In this document: positions 63,837-64,000 of the stretch, piece by piece
Layout of the letters: each line of letters starts with the position of its first letter
Numbering within the stretch: position 1 is the first letter of the stretch
Assembly (NCBI GenBank): GCA_905479265.1
Contig: CAJQLX010000024.1
Span: 1 to 64,000 of the forward strand
Length of the DNA stretch: 64,000 nt
Direction: 5' to 3'
DNA from: an uncultured Alphaproteobacteria bacterium
GTDB taxonomy: Bacteria; Pseudomonadota; Alphaproteobacteria; UBA7985
The notes under the pieces: model-generated
What the model was told of the DNA's origin: nothing
Databases searched by the model: none
The model's input: only the letters and a program-made list of their open reading frames with translations
Position numbers and translations under genes: made by a program

Positions 63837-63839
63837 GCC

Positions 63840-64000
63840 ATGCCCACGATTGATCTCGCTCAGGATGGCCTGCGCGCACTAAACAAGACGCTACAGAAAG
63901 CCGCGCGCGACGTTGCGGCGACCCAATCGAACGAAACCGATTGGACCATTGAGAATCCAAAGGGCTCGCACGCGATTGCGGTCGGTTTGGATGGCCCGAT
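63840..64000 (+). CDS. mgsB: N-methylglutamate synthase subunit B, partial
   Basis: Starts with ATG at 63840, three bases after mgsA. The visible 53 residues begin MPTIDLAQDGLRALNKTLQ and continue with an N-terminal region typical of the GXGXG glutamate-synthase-like domain. The rest lies beyond the window. Assigned mainly from order (mgsA-mgsB). Confidence 0.75.
   Translation, partial: MPTIDLAQDGLRALNKTLQKAARDVAATQSNETDWTIENPKGSHAIAVGLDGP

Noticed and set aside
1-64000. CRISPR, prophage, insertion sequence, tRNA or rRNA
   Set aside because: No regularly spaced direct repeats, transposase or integrase motifs, or RNA gene structures were found by reading.

Overview
The window reads as chromosome of a marine alphaproteobacterium, most likely a Rhodobacterales/Roseobacter-group member. 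This is inferred from gene content: trimethylamine monooxygenase (Tmm), a dmmDABC-type dimethylamine demethylase operon, the start of an N-methylglutamate pathway (mgsA, mgsB), a urtABCDE urea importer, an ScfR-type regulator, and a TAXI-TRAP transporter. Genes are densely packed, with many 4-base ATGA/GTGA overlaps. I saw no rRNA, tRNA, CRISPR array, insertion sequence or prophage.

Layout. 1-2012: an aromatic-ring FAD monooxygenase (cut by the left edge) and a BASS-family symporter. 2120-6025: a giant exported protein of VCBS/cadherin-like repeats. 6448-14002: a tightly coupled operon of GntR regulator, DapA-family lyase, aldehyde dehydrogenase, MttB-like methyltransferase, two SDRs and an FAD amine oxidoreductase, probably for an unknown N-methylated or cyclic amine. 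14240-20863: two small exported/membrane proteins and urtABCDE. 20864-22337: a ~1 kb stretch without an intact gene, ending in an alpha/beta-hydrolase remnant. 22334-23978: an epimerase and a CAP-domain lipoprotein. 23990-31201: a LysR gene divergent from an operon of ALDH, luciferase-like monooxygenase, DUF1185 protein, hydrolase, Xsc-like TPP enzyme and a small dimeric alpha/beta-barrel-like protein. 31413-32963: an AT-rich, probably acquired beta-helix membrane-protein gene broken by one in-frame stop. 33722-37713: the lower pathway from 2-pyrone-4,6-dicarboxylate to pyruvate plus oxaloacetate, with a MarR regulator. 37807-40963: a TAXI-TRAP importer. 41187-47468: hydantoinase/oxoprolinase HyuAB, a LysR regulator and choline-sulfatase. 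47754-54749: two exporters, a P450, a methyltransferase, a divergent FolD, a two-helix micropeptide, an aminotransferase and a phosphatase-like protein. 54882-64000: ScfR regulator and methylamine metabolism.

How the genes work together. The right end forms a route from trimethylamine to its N-oxide (Tmm), from dimethylamine to monomethylamine (DmmABC, with the GcvT-like DmmD handling C1 units on tetrahydrofolate), and then into N-methylglutamate (MgsAB...). The TMAO demethylase step (Tdm) and the rest of the NMG pathway are not in the window. The FolD paralogue at 52111 may connect to C1 oxidation but has substituted catalytic residues. LigI, GalD, GalB and LigK form a complete lower branch for 4,5-cleavage products of protocatechuate or gallate; the ring-opening dioxygenase is absent. 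The two operons at 6.5-14 kb and 24.9-31.2 kb have recognisable enzyme families but no substrate I can name, and are the best candidates for undescribed pathways.
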